Origin: Bacilli bacterium
GTDB lineage: Bacteria > Bacillota_I > Bacilli_A > RF39 > UBA660
Length of the DNA: 7,635 nucleotides
Assembly (NCBI GenBank): GCA_022793555.1
Contig: JAAWDB010000055.1
Location: forward strand, 1 to 7,635
Direction of reading: 5' to 3'
The position numbers were made by a program, and so were the translations under genes. Below the pieces are notes generated by a model. It was given only the letters and a program-made list of their open reading frames with translations, made no database searches and was not told the DNA's origin. Numbering within the stretch: position 1 is the stretch's first letter; each line of letters begins with the position of its first letter. This document shows positions 1-5,507 of the stretch, piece by piece.

Positions 1-1
1 A

Positions 2-1993
2 GAGTTAGTAAATGAATATATTGTTTTTCATACGAAGAAAGATAAATATATTTTGTTAAAAAATTGTCCTAGTTTAAAAATTGGACGGTTATCTTTAAAT
101 AAAAAAGGTTATGGTTTTGTTATTTTAGAAAAGGAAGACGATTTATATATTCCAGAAGATATGATTAATGGAGCTACTCATGATGATATTGTTTTAGCAG
201 AAATTACAAGAGTAGGTGTAAAACGGGAAGGAAAAATTGTACGCGTATTAAAACGAGATTTACATGATATGGTTGGAGAAGTCTATGAGCATAAGGGAAA
301 ATTCCGTTTACATCTAGATGATGAGAAAAAGGATTTAATCGTTATTTTAGATCAAGATTCAGCAAAAGATTGTGTGGAATGTCATAAGGTTTTAGTTCAT
401 TTAGAAAAACAACTTGATGATAAAAAATATATTGGTTCAGTGAAAAAAATATTAGGTCATAAAGATGATCCAGAAGTAGATATTTTAAGTATTGCTTATA
501 AATATCAAATTGAACCAGATTTTGGTGAAGAGGTCGAAAAAGAGCTTTTGGATATTCCGAGTGAAGTAGATGAAGCCTCTTTAATTGGTCGAACTGATTA
601 TACGAAAGAAACTGTTTTTACGATAGATGGTGCCCATACTAAAGATATTGATGACGCTTTAAGTCTTCGTATGGACGGAAAAAATTATGTATTAGGAGTA
701 CATATTGCAGATGTTTCTTATTATGTTAAAGAAAACACGGCCCTTGGTGATGCTGCGTATGAAAGAGGTACTTCAAGTTATTTAGCGGATACCGTAATCC
801 CTATGTTACCACATAAGTTATCAAATGGAATTTGTTCTTTGAATGAAGATGCTCTTCGTCTTACGATGTCGTGCGTGATGACGGTAAGTCCAAATGGAGA
901 AGTTTTATCGTATGATATTGGTCCAGGTTTTATTCGAAGTTCAAAGAAAATGACTTATGAAAGTGTTAATGATATTTTAATGCGAGATCAAATTGTACCA
1001 GGGTATGAAGATTATATCGAAACATTAAAGAAGATGAATGAACTTGCTCACATTTTACAAAAAAGAAGTGTCGAGCGTGGATATATGGATTTTGATTTGG
1101 ATGAACCAAGAATTGTGCAAGATGAAGAGGGACGAGCTATTGATATCGTAGTTGATGAGCGAGAAGATGGTGAAAAATTGATCGAGTTGTTTATGATTTT
1201 AGCTAATGAAACAGTAGCTAGTCATATTTATAATATGGAATTACCTTTTGTTTACCGAGTTCATGGTAAGCCAAATAGCGAGAAAATTGATGATTTTGTT
1301 AATTTGGTTAAATTACTCGGTTATGAGTTAAAGACGAAAACAACAGATTTAACGCCAAAAGCGATGCAAAGTTTGTTGGATGAATTAGATGAAAAACCAG
1401 AATTTAAAATTTTGTCTAGTTTGTTGTTGCGAAGCATGCGAAAGGCTGAATATAGTAAAGATAATATTGGACATTTTGGTCTTGCTAGTAAAGCGTATAC
1501 GCATTTTACTAGTCCGATTCGAAGATATCCCGATTTAGTAGTTCATCGGTTGTTAAAAAAATATTTAGTTGAACAGGATTTTTCGATGAGTACAATTTCT
1601 TATTTGGAACAAAATTTAGTCGAAGTTACAGCTCATTCTAGTGAACGTGAAGTGGCAGCCGATCAAGCGGAACGAGATGTTAATGATATGAAAATGGCAG
1701 AATATATGGAAAGCCACATCGGCGAAGAATATGATGGAATTATTTCAACGGTTACGAATTTTGGGTTCTTTGTGGAACTTCCAAATTTAATTGAAGGGCT
1801 TGTTCATGTTCAAACGTTAAAAGGTGATTTTTATAATTATGTGCCAGAGAGTTTAGCTTTAATTGGTAATAATACGAAAGTGACTTATCGAATTGGAGAT
1901 GTGGTTCGTGTTCGGTGTGTAGCAGCTTCTAAGGAAACGGCGATGATTGATTTTCAATTAGTGGAGGACTCACATGGTGGAAGTAAGAAATAA
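2..1993 (+). CDS. rnr: Ribonuclease R (RNase II/RNB family 3'-5' exoribonuclease), 5'-truncated
   Basis: Processive 3'-5' hydrolytic exoribonuclease of the cytoplasm that degrades structured RNA, including mRNAs released by tmRNA/SmpB. The frame is open from base 2, so the gene starts upstream of the window; the TTG at 53 is internal. The first visible residues (ELVNEYIVFHTKKDKYIL) look like the wing of the N-terminal winged-helix domain. Numbering from base 2, 663 residues are visible, against roughly 700-800 in full-length family members. Domains in order: cold-shock OB folds (about 25-165, beginning with the KKGYGFVI segment), RNB catalytic domain (about 196-565), and C-terminal S1 domain (about 573-653). 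The catalytic aspartates have the family spacing D209, D215, D217, D218 (IDGAHTKDIDDALS), and the RNB signature HFTSPIRRYPDL is at 501-512. The tail after S1 is short and basic. The 3' end overlaps smpB by 20 bases, suggesting translational coupling. The assignment is secure. Confidence 0.97.
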   Translation, partial: ELVNEYIVFHTKKDKYILLKNCPSLKIGRLSLNKKGYGFVILEKEDDLYIPEDMINGATHDDIVLAEITRVGVKREGKIVRVLKRDLHDMVGEVYEHKGKFRLHLDDEKKDLIVILDQDSAKDCVECHKVLVHLEKQLDDKKYIGSVKKILGHKDDPEVDILSIAYKYQIEPDFGEEVEKELLDIPSEVDEASLIGRTDYTKETVFTIDGAHTKDIDDALSLRMDGKNYVLGVHIADVSYYVKENTALGDAAYERGTSSYLADTVIPMLPHKLSNGICSLNEDALRLTMSCVMTVSPNGEVLSYDIGPGFIRSSKKMTYESVNDILMRDQIVPGYEDYIETLKKMNELAHILQKRSVERGYMDFDLDEPRIVQDEEGRAIDIVVDEREDGEKLIELFMILANETVASHIYNMELPFVYRVHGKPNSEKIDDFVNLVKLLGYELKTKTTDLTPKAMQSLLDELDEKPEFKILSSLLLRSMRKAEYSKDNIGHFGLASKAYTHFTSPIRRYPDLVVHRLLKKYLVEQDFSMSTISYLEQNLVEVTAHSSEREVAADQAERDVNDMKMAEYMESHIGEEYDGIISTVTNFGFFVELPNLIEGLVHVQTLKGDFYNYVPESLALIGNNTKVTYRIGDVVRVRCVAASKETAMIDFQLVEDSHGGSKK

Positions 1994-2405
1994 AAAAGCC
2001 TATTATGATTATTCTGTTTTAGAAGAAATCGAAGCGGGAATTGTCTTAACAGGAACGGAGATTAAAAGTGTAAGAAAGGGTTCTGTGGATTTAAAAGATA
2101 GCTATGTTCTGATTCGAAATGGTGAAGCCTGTATTCTAAATCTTTATATTGCACCTTATTTTGAAGGAAATCAATTTAATCATGAAGAGCGAAGAACAAG
2201 AGTGTTGCTACTTCATAAAAAAGAAATTCGAAAATTAAAAGAAAAAGTTGTGCAAGATGGTATTTCTTTAGTACCTCTGAAATTATATTTTAAAAAAAAT
2301 AAGGTTAAAATTTTAGTTGGTTTGTGTAAAGGTAAGAAGTTGTACGATAAACGAGAAAGCATAAAAAAACGAGATTTAGAACGAGAAAGACGAAATAGTT
2401 TTTAA
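1974..2405 (+). CDS. smpB: SsrA-binding protein SmpB
   Basis: Small basic OB-fold protein that binds the tRNA-like domain of tmRNA and delivers it to stalled ribosomes in trans-translation; cytoplasmic. The 143 residues are close to the family's usual length of about 145-155. Family signatures run the whole length: NKKAYYDY near the N terminus, EAGIVLTGTEIKSVRKG, LKDSYV, IAPYFEGNQFNHEERRTR, LLHKKEI, LVPLKLYFK and GLCKGKKLYDKRESIKKRD. The last is the conserved start of the basic C-terminal tail that enters the empty mRNA channel. The ATG at 1974 was chosen because GTGGAGGA (1961-1968) lies at proper Shine-Dalgarno distance and conserved sequence begins a few codons later. It overlaps rnr by 20 bases, and the rnr-smpB order is common in Bacillota. 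No tmRNA gene follows in this window. Confidence 0.97.
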   Translation: MVEVRNKKAYYDYSVLEEIEAGIVLTGTEIKSVRKGSVDLKDSYVLIRNGEACILNLYIAPYFEGNQFNHEERRTRVLLLHKKEIRKLKEKVVQDGISLVPLKLYFKKNKVKILVGLCKGKKLYDKRESIKKRDLERERRNSF

Positions 2406-2472
2406 TTTGGTGTAAAATATGAGTATTATTTGACACATTTTAAAAAAGTTAGATTTTTCGTTTTTCTTTTTA

Positions 2473-2481
2473 TGGTATACT
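2473..2481 (+). promoter_or_regulatory. Extended -10 promoter for the small membrane protein gene
   Basis: TGGTATACT (TATACT at 2476-2481 preceded by TG plus one base) is an extended -10 element, as used by the housekeeping sigma factor of Bacilli when the -35 is poor. No good -35 lies 16-18 bases upstream, where the sequence is T-rich. An orphan TTGACA at 2430-2435 is too far away (40 bases). Transcription would start near 2488, leaving a leader of about 100 bases before the ATG at 2592. Confidence 0.55.
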
Positions 2482-2591
2482 TTTTTTAGAATAAGTAGAT
2501 AAAAAAACAAAATTAGTAAATATTACTTTTTGATGAAATATTTAAAGTTAAATTGCTATTGTTTTTTTAAAGAATAAAAGGAGGTATTTTC

Positions 2592-2975
2592 ATGGATTTA
2601 ATCATTGATTTTCTTGTTGGAAATTACTTATGGTTTTTAGTTATTACTATTGTTTTAATATTTGCTTTAATAGGTTATATAGTGGATAGTAAGGAACATA
2701 AAGAAGTAAGCACTTTTGATAGCCCACAAGAACTTGCTCGTCATTTAGAAATGCTTGCTGCATCAGCACAAAATAAGACCATTGGTGAAGCCATGAATCC
2801 TCAAAACTCATATTTTGCTAATATTCCAACTTCTACAAATCCTAATATAGTAAATTCTATGCCAGCAGAATTTACTAATTCTTCTGTGATGAATGCTCAA
2901 ATGAATAATTATTCTAATCAAATGAATCAAAATGTAACAAGGAATAACTCTTCTTTTGAAGTACTCAGTAAATAA
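2592..2975 (+). CDS. Small single-pass membrane protein with Asn-rich tail, function unknown
   Basis: I do not recognise this protein. It has 127 residues. After a short N-terminal segment there is one strongly hydrophobic helix (about 11-31, rich in Ile, Val, Leu and Phe), then a charged juxtamembrane stretch (DSKEHKE, 32-38). A short possibly helical segment follows (about 43-60, SPQELARHLEMLAASAQ). The rest (61-127) is low-complexity and polar, with 16 Asn in 67 residues plus many Ser, Gln and Met. It has no Cys, no lipobox and no recognisable catalytic motif. The positive charge after the helix would favour the tail facing the cytoplasm, but this is inference. Start choice is clear: AAAAGGAGGT (2577-2586) precedes the ATG at 2592. 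It has its own promoter and terminator, so it appears monocistronic. Possible roles such as a membrane anchor or scaffold cannot be decided from sequence. Confidence 0.85.
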   Translation: MDLIIDFLVGNYLWFLVITIVLIFALIGYIVDSKEHKEVSTFDSPQELARHLEMLAASAQNKTIGEAMNPQNSYFANIPTSTNPNIVNSMPAEFTNSSVMNAQMNNYSNQMNQNVTRNNSSFEVLSK

Positions 2976-3003
2976 GAAAATCAGAAAAAATCTGGTTTTT
3001 TTC
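2976..3003 (+). terminator. Intrinsic terminator after the small membrane protein gene
   Basis: AAAATCAGA (2977-2985) pairs with TCTGGTTTT (2991-2999) through nine base pairs, including one G-U, around an AAAAA loop. A T-run (2996-3002) follows at once. It starts one base after the TAA stop. The A-rich 5' arm gives a U-tract on the other strand too, so it may act weakly in both directions. Confidence 0.75.
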
Positions 3004-3035
3004 TTTGGGATAAATATTAGTAATGAGTTGCTTTT

Positions 3036-3067
3036 TTTATCTTCTAGAAAAGTTCATAAAAGATAAA
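3036..3067 (+). repeat. Inverted repeat TTTATCTT ... AAGATAAA
   Basis: An eight-base perfect inverted repeat (3036-3043 and 3060-3067) surrounds a 16-base spacer; in RNA it can extend by three pairs using G-U. It sits at the left edge of the G-rich island and is not followed by a T-run, so it is not a typical terminator. It could close the 5' end of a structured RNA or be an AT-rich coincidence. Confidence 0.4.
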
Positions 3068-3160
3068 GAGTAGGGCAGCAAGTGTTGGAACTGAAACCTA
3101 TGGAGGTGGAGGGATACCTTATTTGTGAAGTAGGAAACCTAGGAGGTGACGACTAGGACG
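3068..3160 (+). ncRNA. G-rich island, candidate structured small RNA or regulatory element (unassigned)
   Basis: This stretch stands out sharply from its surroundings: bases 3071-3160 hold 44 G/C of 90, with G far above C (32 to 12), whereas flanking sequence is very AT-rich. In AT-rich genomes such islands are often structured RNA. A 5-bp hairpin CCTAG (3138-3142) / CTAGG (3153-3157) exposes GAGGTGACGA as its loop. Alternative pairings exist between CCTA at 3097, TAGG at 3131, CCTA at 3138 and TAGG at 3154, so mutually exclusive folds are possible. It lies between a terminator and the cdaA promoter, so it would not be in the main cdaA leader. I see no convincing promoter on either strand, and the strand is uncertain. 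I compared it by eye with tmRNA, SRP RNA, 6S, RNase P, T-box and common riboswitches and found no match. Confidence 0.4.
3093..3148 (+). repeat. Imperfect direct repeat GAAACCTA(T)GGAGGTG
   Basis: GAAACCTATGGAGGTG at 3093-3108 recurs as GAAACCTAGGAGGTG at 3134-3148, differing by a single inserted T. The repeat period is about 41 bases. Each copy carries a near-perfect Shine-Dalgarno complement (GGAGGTG), yet neither is followed at the right distance by a start codon opening a real frame. Confidence 0.8.
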
Positions 3161-3200
3161 AAATAAATTTATTTATTTCCTTTGTTCATGATGGACGAAA
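3156..3200 (+). repeat. Direct repeat GGACGAAA flanking the cdaA promoter
   Basis: GGACGAAA occurs at 3156-3163 (right edge of the G-rich island) and at 3193-3200, where it overlaps the proposed -35 of the cdaA promoter. The copies are 37 bases apart. Such a pair could be a regulator-binding site, but eight bases is short and no regulator is known. Confidence 0.35.
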
Positions 3201-3220
3201 CATTTTTATAATGGTATAAT
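3192..3220 (+). promoter_or_regulatory. Promoter of the cdaA-cdaR unit
   Basis: TGGACG (3192-3197, four of six matches to TTGACA) is followed after 17 bases by a perfect TATAAT (3215-3220). The TGG just before it makes this an extended -10. A second TATAAT (3207-3212) lies eight bases upstream but lacks a well-placed -35. Transcription would begin near 3227, giving a leader of only about 24 bases that holds the ribosome binding site. Confidence 0.7.
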
Positions 3221-3250
3221 GATTAAGCAAAAATAAAAAGGAGTGGTGAA

Positions 3251-4069
3251 ATGACTTTCGCAGGAATATGGGCAATTTTAACTAAAATTTTAGATATTTG
3301 TATTGTCTGGTTGTTATTTTATTTTATTTTGAAAAATATAAAAAATAATGTCAAAATGGTTTTAATTTTAAAAGGAGTACTAATTGTACTTGCTATTGAA
3401 ATTATTAGCAAAATTTTGAATTTATATACTGTAGGATTATTACTTGAATATGTGATTGAGTGGGGGCCAATTGCTATAATTATTATTTTTCAACCAGAAA
3501 TTCGAGGAGTTTTAGAAAGTATAGGAAGAACACATTTACTAGGGCGTCACAAGATTTTAACGGTGGATGAACGTGAAAAAATTATTTGTGAAATTATGGA
3601 AGCGGTTGAATATTTGAAACGAAATCGTATGGGCGCTTTAATGGTTATTGAACGCGATGTATCTTTATCGGAATATATTGAACCAGCGACAAAAATTTAT
3701 GCTGATGTTTCTAGTGAATTGTTATGTAATTTATTTTTCCCAAATAGTCCATTACACGATGGCGGAGTTATTTTAGAGGGAGATCGTATTACTTGTGCTG
3801 GTGCAGTATTTAAAACTAGTATGAATCCAAACATTAATAAACGACTTGGAACGAGACACCGGGCAGCACTTGGAATTGCAGAGGAGTCGGATGCTATTGC
3901 TTTAATTGTTAGTGAAGAAAATGGTAGAATTAGTATCGCAAGTAATGGAGAACTTAACTACAATCTTACTTTGGATGAATTCCGGATGAAGTTAATTGAT
4001 GAGTTAAAGCCAAAAACAGAAGTCTTCTATGAAGCGGATATCAATCGTGAGGAGGAAGAAAATGAGTAA
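3251..4069 (+). CDS. cdaA: Membrane diadenylate cyclase CdaA (c-di-AMP synthase)
   Basis: Condenses two ATP into cyclic di-AMP, the second messenger that controls potassium and osmolyte homeostasis and cell-wall integrity in Gram-positive bacteria. It is a membrane protein with a cytoplasmic catalytic domain. The 272 residues match the usual CdaA length (about 270-280). Three membrane helices are visible (about 8-28, 34-56, 61-80), ending in the FQPEIRGVLESIGR segment typical of CdaA. The DAC domain covers about 100-250: GALMVIERD (127-135), SPLHDG with D170-G171-G172, and GTRHRAALG with R202-H203-R204. These correspond to the family's DGA and RHR catalytic motifs; here the third DGA residue is Gly. 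DAIALIVSEENGRISIASNGEL closes the domain. GGAG at 3240-3243 supports the ATG at 3251. The last 8 bases overlap cdaR. Confidence 0.97.
   Translation: MTFAGIWAILTKILDICIVWLLFYFILKNIKNNVKMVLILKGVLIVLAIEIISKILNLYTVGLLLEYVIEWGPIAIIIIFQPEIRGVLESIGRTHLLGRHKILTVDEREKIICEIMEAVEYLKRNRMGALMVIERDVSLSEYIEPATKIYADVSSELLCNLFFPNSPLHDGGVILEGDRITCAGAVFKTSMNPNINKRLGTRHRAALGIAEESDAIALIVSEENGRISIASNGELNYNLTLDEFRMKLIDELKPKTEVFYEADINREEEENE
4049..4055 (+). promoter_or_regulatory. Ribosome binding site fixing the cdaR start
   Basis: GAGGAGG at 4049-4055 lies six bases before the ATG at 4062, inside the 3' end of cdaA. An in-frame upstream ATG at 4029 would add 11 residues but has no Shine-Dalgarno sequence, so 4062 is preferred. 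Confidence 0.8.
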
Positions 4070-5435
4070 GATTTTGAAAGCAATTTTAAACTTTTTTCGA
4101 GCTATCTACCGAGTTATTGATAAGATTATTGTTACGCCAATTAGTCGTTTTGTTTATCATATTAATGACCGCTTAAAAAATAATCCAAGTAGTATTGAAC
4201 GTTTTTTGAGTCGTCCGAATATTTTACTTTATTTGTCTTTGATTTTTGCTGTGGGTATTTTCTTTTTAGTTGATTCCCAAGTGATTACTTTAGTGGAAAA
4301 AGAAGCAGAGATATTATCTAATCAACCTGTTAATGTTTTATATAATAAAGAGGCTTATGTAATTGAAGGATTAGTCGATCAAGTTGATATTATTTTAACG
4401 GGACGGAAAAGTTCGATTTATTTAGCAAAACAATTGGGAGATCATGATGTGGTTTTAGATTTGACTGATTATGAAGCAAGTGATACTCCAGTGAAGGTTC
4501 CTCTAAGTTATAATCAAACTGTAGATAATATTAGTTATAAATTAGATCCATCTTATGTTACGGTAACGATTAAGAAAAAGGAAAGTCAAGTTTGGACGAA
4601 TGTTTCTTATGAGTTATTAAATGCTAATAAATTAGATGAAAAATTAAGTGTTGATGCGGTTGAACTTGATAAGACAGAAGTTGTTATTAAAGGAAGTAGA
4701 GAATCTTTAGATAAAGTGGCTACGGTAAAAGCTTTAATTGATTTAAGTAATAAACGTTATACTGATGCTGGTAGTTATGATATTTCAGATATTCGTTTAG
4801 TAGCATATGATTCAAATGGAGCAATTTTACCAAGTATTGAAGTTGTACCAACAACGATTACGGGTACAATTACATTAGGAACTTATTCAACAGTAGTGCC
4901 AATTAAGGTGTTAGCAACTGGTGATTTGATTACGGGTAAATCCATTTCATCAATTACAATTAATGGTAAAAGTAGTTATTCACTTACGATTTATGGCGAG
5001 AAATCAATTATTGATGAAATCAAAAGTATTCCTGTAACGATTGATGTTACAAATCAAGGTAATAATGGCGCAAAGACCTATAATGTTACGATTGCAAAAC
5101 CAAATGGAGTTCGACATATTAGTGAAGAAAATGCAAAAGTGGTTGTAAGTTTTGGCGATGAAAAACAAAAAACATTAGATATTACGAATATTGGTTATCG
5201 AAATTTAGGAAGTGGCTTAAAAGCTAATTTAGTGGGTACGATTCAGGTTCCTGTTCAAGTTAAAGGTGTTCAATCGGTAATTGATGCTATTAATGCAGAT
5301 AATATTTCTGCTTATACAGATTTATCTGGTTATGGAGCAGGAGAATATGATGTCGATGTCGTAATAGAAAGCGATGATCCGCGCGTATCTTATGTGGTAA
5401 CGACGAAAGTACGAATTAGTATTTCGCAAGGTTAA
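4062..5435 (+). CDS. cdaR: CdaR, YbbR-domain regulator of diadenylate cyclase
   Basis: Membrane-anchored extracytoplasmic protein that interacts with CdaA and modulates c-di-AMP production. From the ATG at 4062 it has 457 residues. An unusually long basic, amphipathic cytoplasmic N terminus (1-52) precedes one transmembrane helix (about 53-71, ILLYLSLIFAVGIFFLV). The rest would lie outside the membrane and reads as four YbbR-type beta-rich repeats, roughly at 85-165, 170-265, 270-360 and 365-455. Their recurring form is a short hydrophobic strand, a V-x-[IV]-x-G segment, a [SK]xxx[IL]xx[IV] helix and a later VxVxVTI-type strand (for example VVIKGSRESLDKVATV, LTIYGEKSIIDEIKSI, VQVKGVQSVIDAINA). 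The 8-base overlap with cdaA and an internal ribosome binding site indicate co-translation. In most Bacillota glmM follows; here a terminator and an unrelated gene follow. Confidence 0.93.
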   Translation: MSKILKAILNFFRAIYRVIDKIIVTPISRFVYHINDRLKNNPSSIERFLSRPNILLYLSLIFAVGIFFLVDSQVITLVEKEAEILSNQPVNVLYNKEAYVIEGLVDQVDIILTGRKSSIYLAKQLGDHDVVLDLTDYEASDTPVKVPLSYNQTVDNISYKLDPSYVTVTIKKKESQVWTNVSYELLNANKLDEKLSVDAVELDKTEVVIKGSRESLDKVATVKALIDLSNKRYTDAGSYDISDIRLVAYDSNGAILPSIEVVPTTITGTITLGTYSTVVPIKVLATGDLITGKSISSITINGKSSYSLTIYGEKSIIDEIKSIPVTIDVTNQGNNGAKTYNVTIAKPNGVRHISEENAKVVVSFGDEKQKTLDITNIGYRNLGSGLKANLVGTIQVPVQVKGVQSVIDAINADNISAYTDLSGYGAGEYDVDVVIESDDPRVSYVVTTKVRISISQG

Positions 5436-5462
5436 AAGAGGTTTATAAAAAATCTCTTTTTT
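5434..5462 (+). terminator. Intrinsic terminator after cdaR
   Basis: AAAAGAGGTTT (5434-5444) pairs with AAATCTCTTTT (5450-5460) over 11 base pairs with one G-U and a five-base loop, followed by two more T. The 5' arm begins inside the TAA stop codon of cdaR. It separates the c-di-AMP unit from the next gene. Confidence 0.8.
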
Positions 5463-5463
5463 G

Positions 5464-5492
5464 TTGTAATTGGTAGGGTTATAAATTATAAT
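5464..5492 (+). promoter_or_regulatory. Promoter of the sigma-like gene
   Basis: TTGTAA (5464-5469, four of six matches to TTGACA) and a perfect TATAAT (5487-5492) are separated by 17 bases. The -10 lies inside a palindrome TTATAAATTATAA (5479-5491), which is all A/T and may be coincidental. Transcription would start near 5499. The gene therefore seems to be made by the housekeeping polymerase. Confidence 0.65.
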
Positions 5493-5507
5493 ATCTGGCG
5501 ATGGATT

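Noticed and set aside
53..55. TTG at 53 as the rnr start codon
   Set aside because: The frame is open further upstream to base 2 and the upstream residues match the expected N-terminal winged-helix region, so the gene begins outside the window.
2430..2458. Consensus TTGACA as the -35 of a strong promoter
   Set aside because: No -10 element lies 15-19 bases downstream; the nearest good -10 is 40 bases away.
2508..2532. Hairpin CAAAA-TT-AGTAA / TTACTTTTTG in the leader of the small membrane protein gene
   Set aside because: The stem is almost all A/T, has a two-base bulge and is not followed by a T-run, so it is too weak to call an attenuator.
2406..2591. tmRNA (ssrA) gene next to smpB
   Set aside because: The interval is only 186 bases, fully AT-rich, and lacks both the tRNA-like ends and a tag-coding frame.
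3069..3081. AGAGTAGGGCAGCAAG resembles the 3' end of 5S rRNA or the start of a THF riboswitch
   Set aside because: The similarity is limited to about a dozen bases. The rest of the 5S rRNA is missing upstream, and the conserved core of the THF riboswitch is not found downstream.
3102..3118. GGTGGAGGGA resembles the start of a SAM-I (S-box) riboswitch
   Set aside because: The essential following elements (TGGCCC, GATGAAACCC, GGCAACC) are absent and no methionine or cysteine gene follows.
3082..3156. Short open frame (GTG 3082 or ATG 3100 to TAG 3156; the shorter form would be 18 residues)
   Set aside because: There is no ribosome binding site before either start, and the peptide has no recognisable character; the G-rich repeats explain the open frame better.
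4029..4031. ATG at 4029 as the cdaR start
   Set aside because: It has no Shine-Dalgarno sequence and overlaps cdaA by 41 bases; the ATG at 4062 has a strong ribosome binding site.
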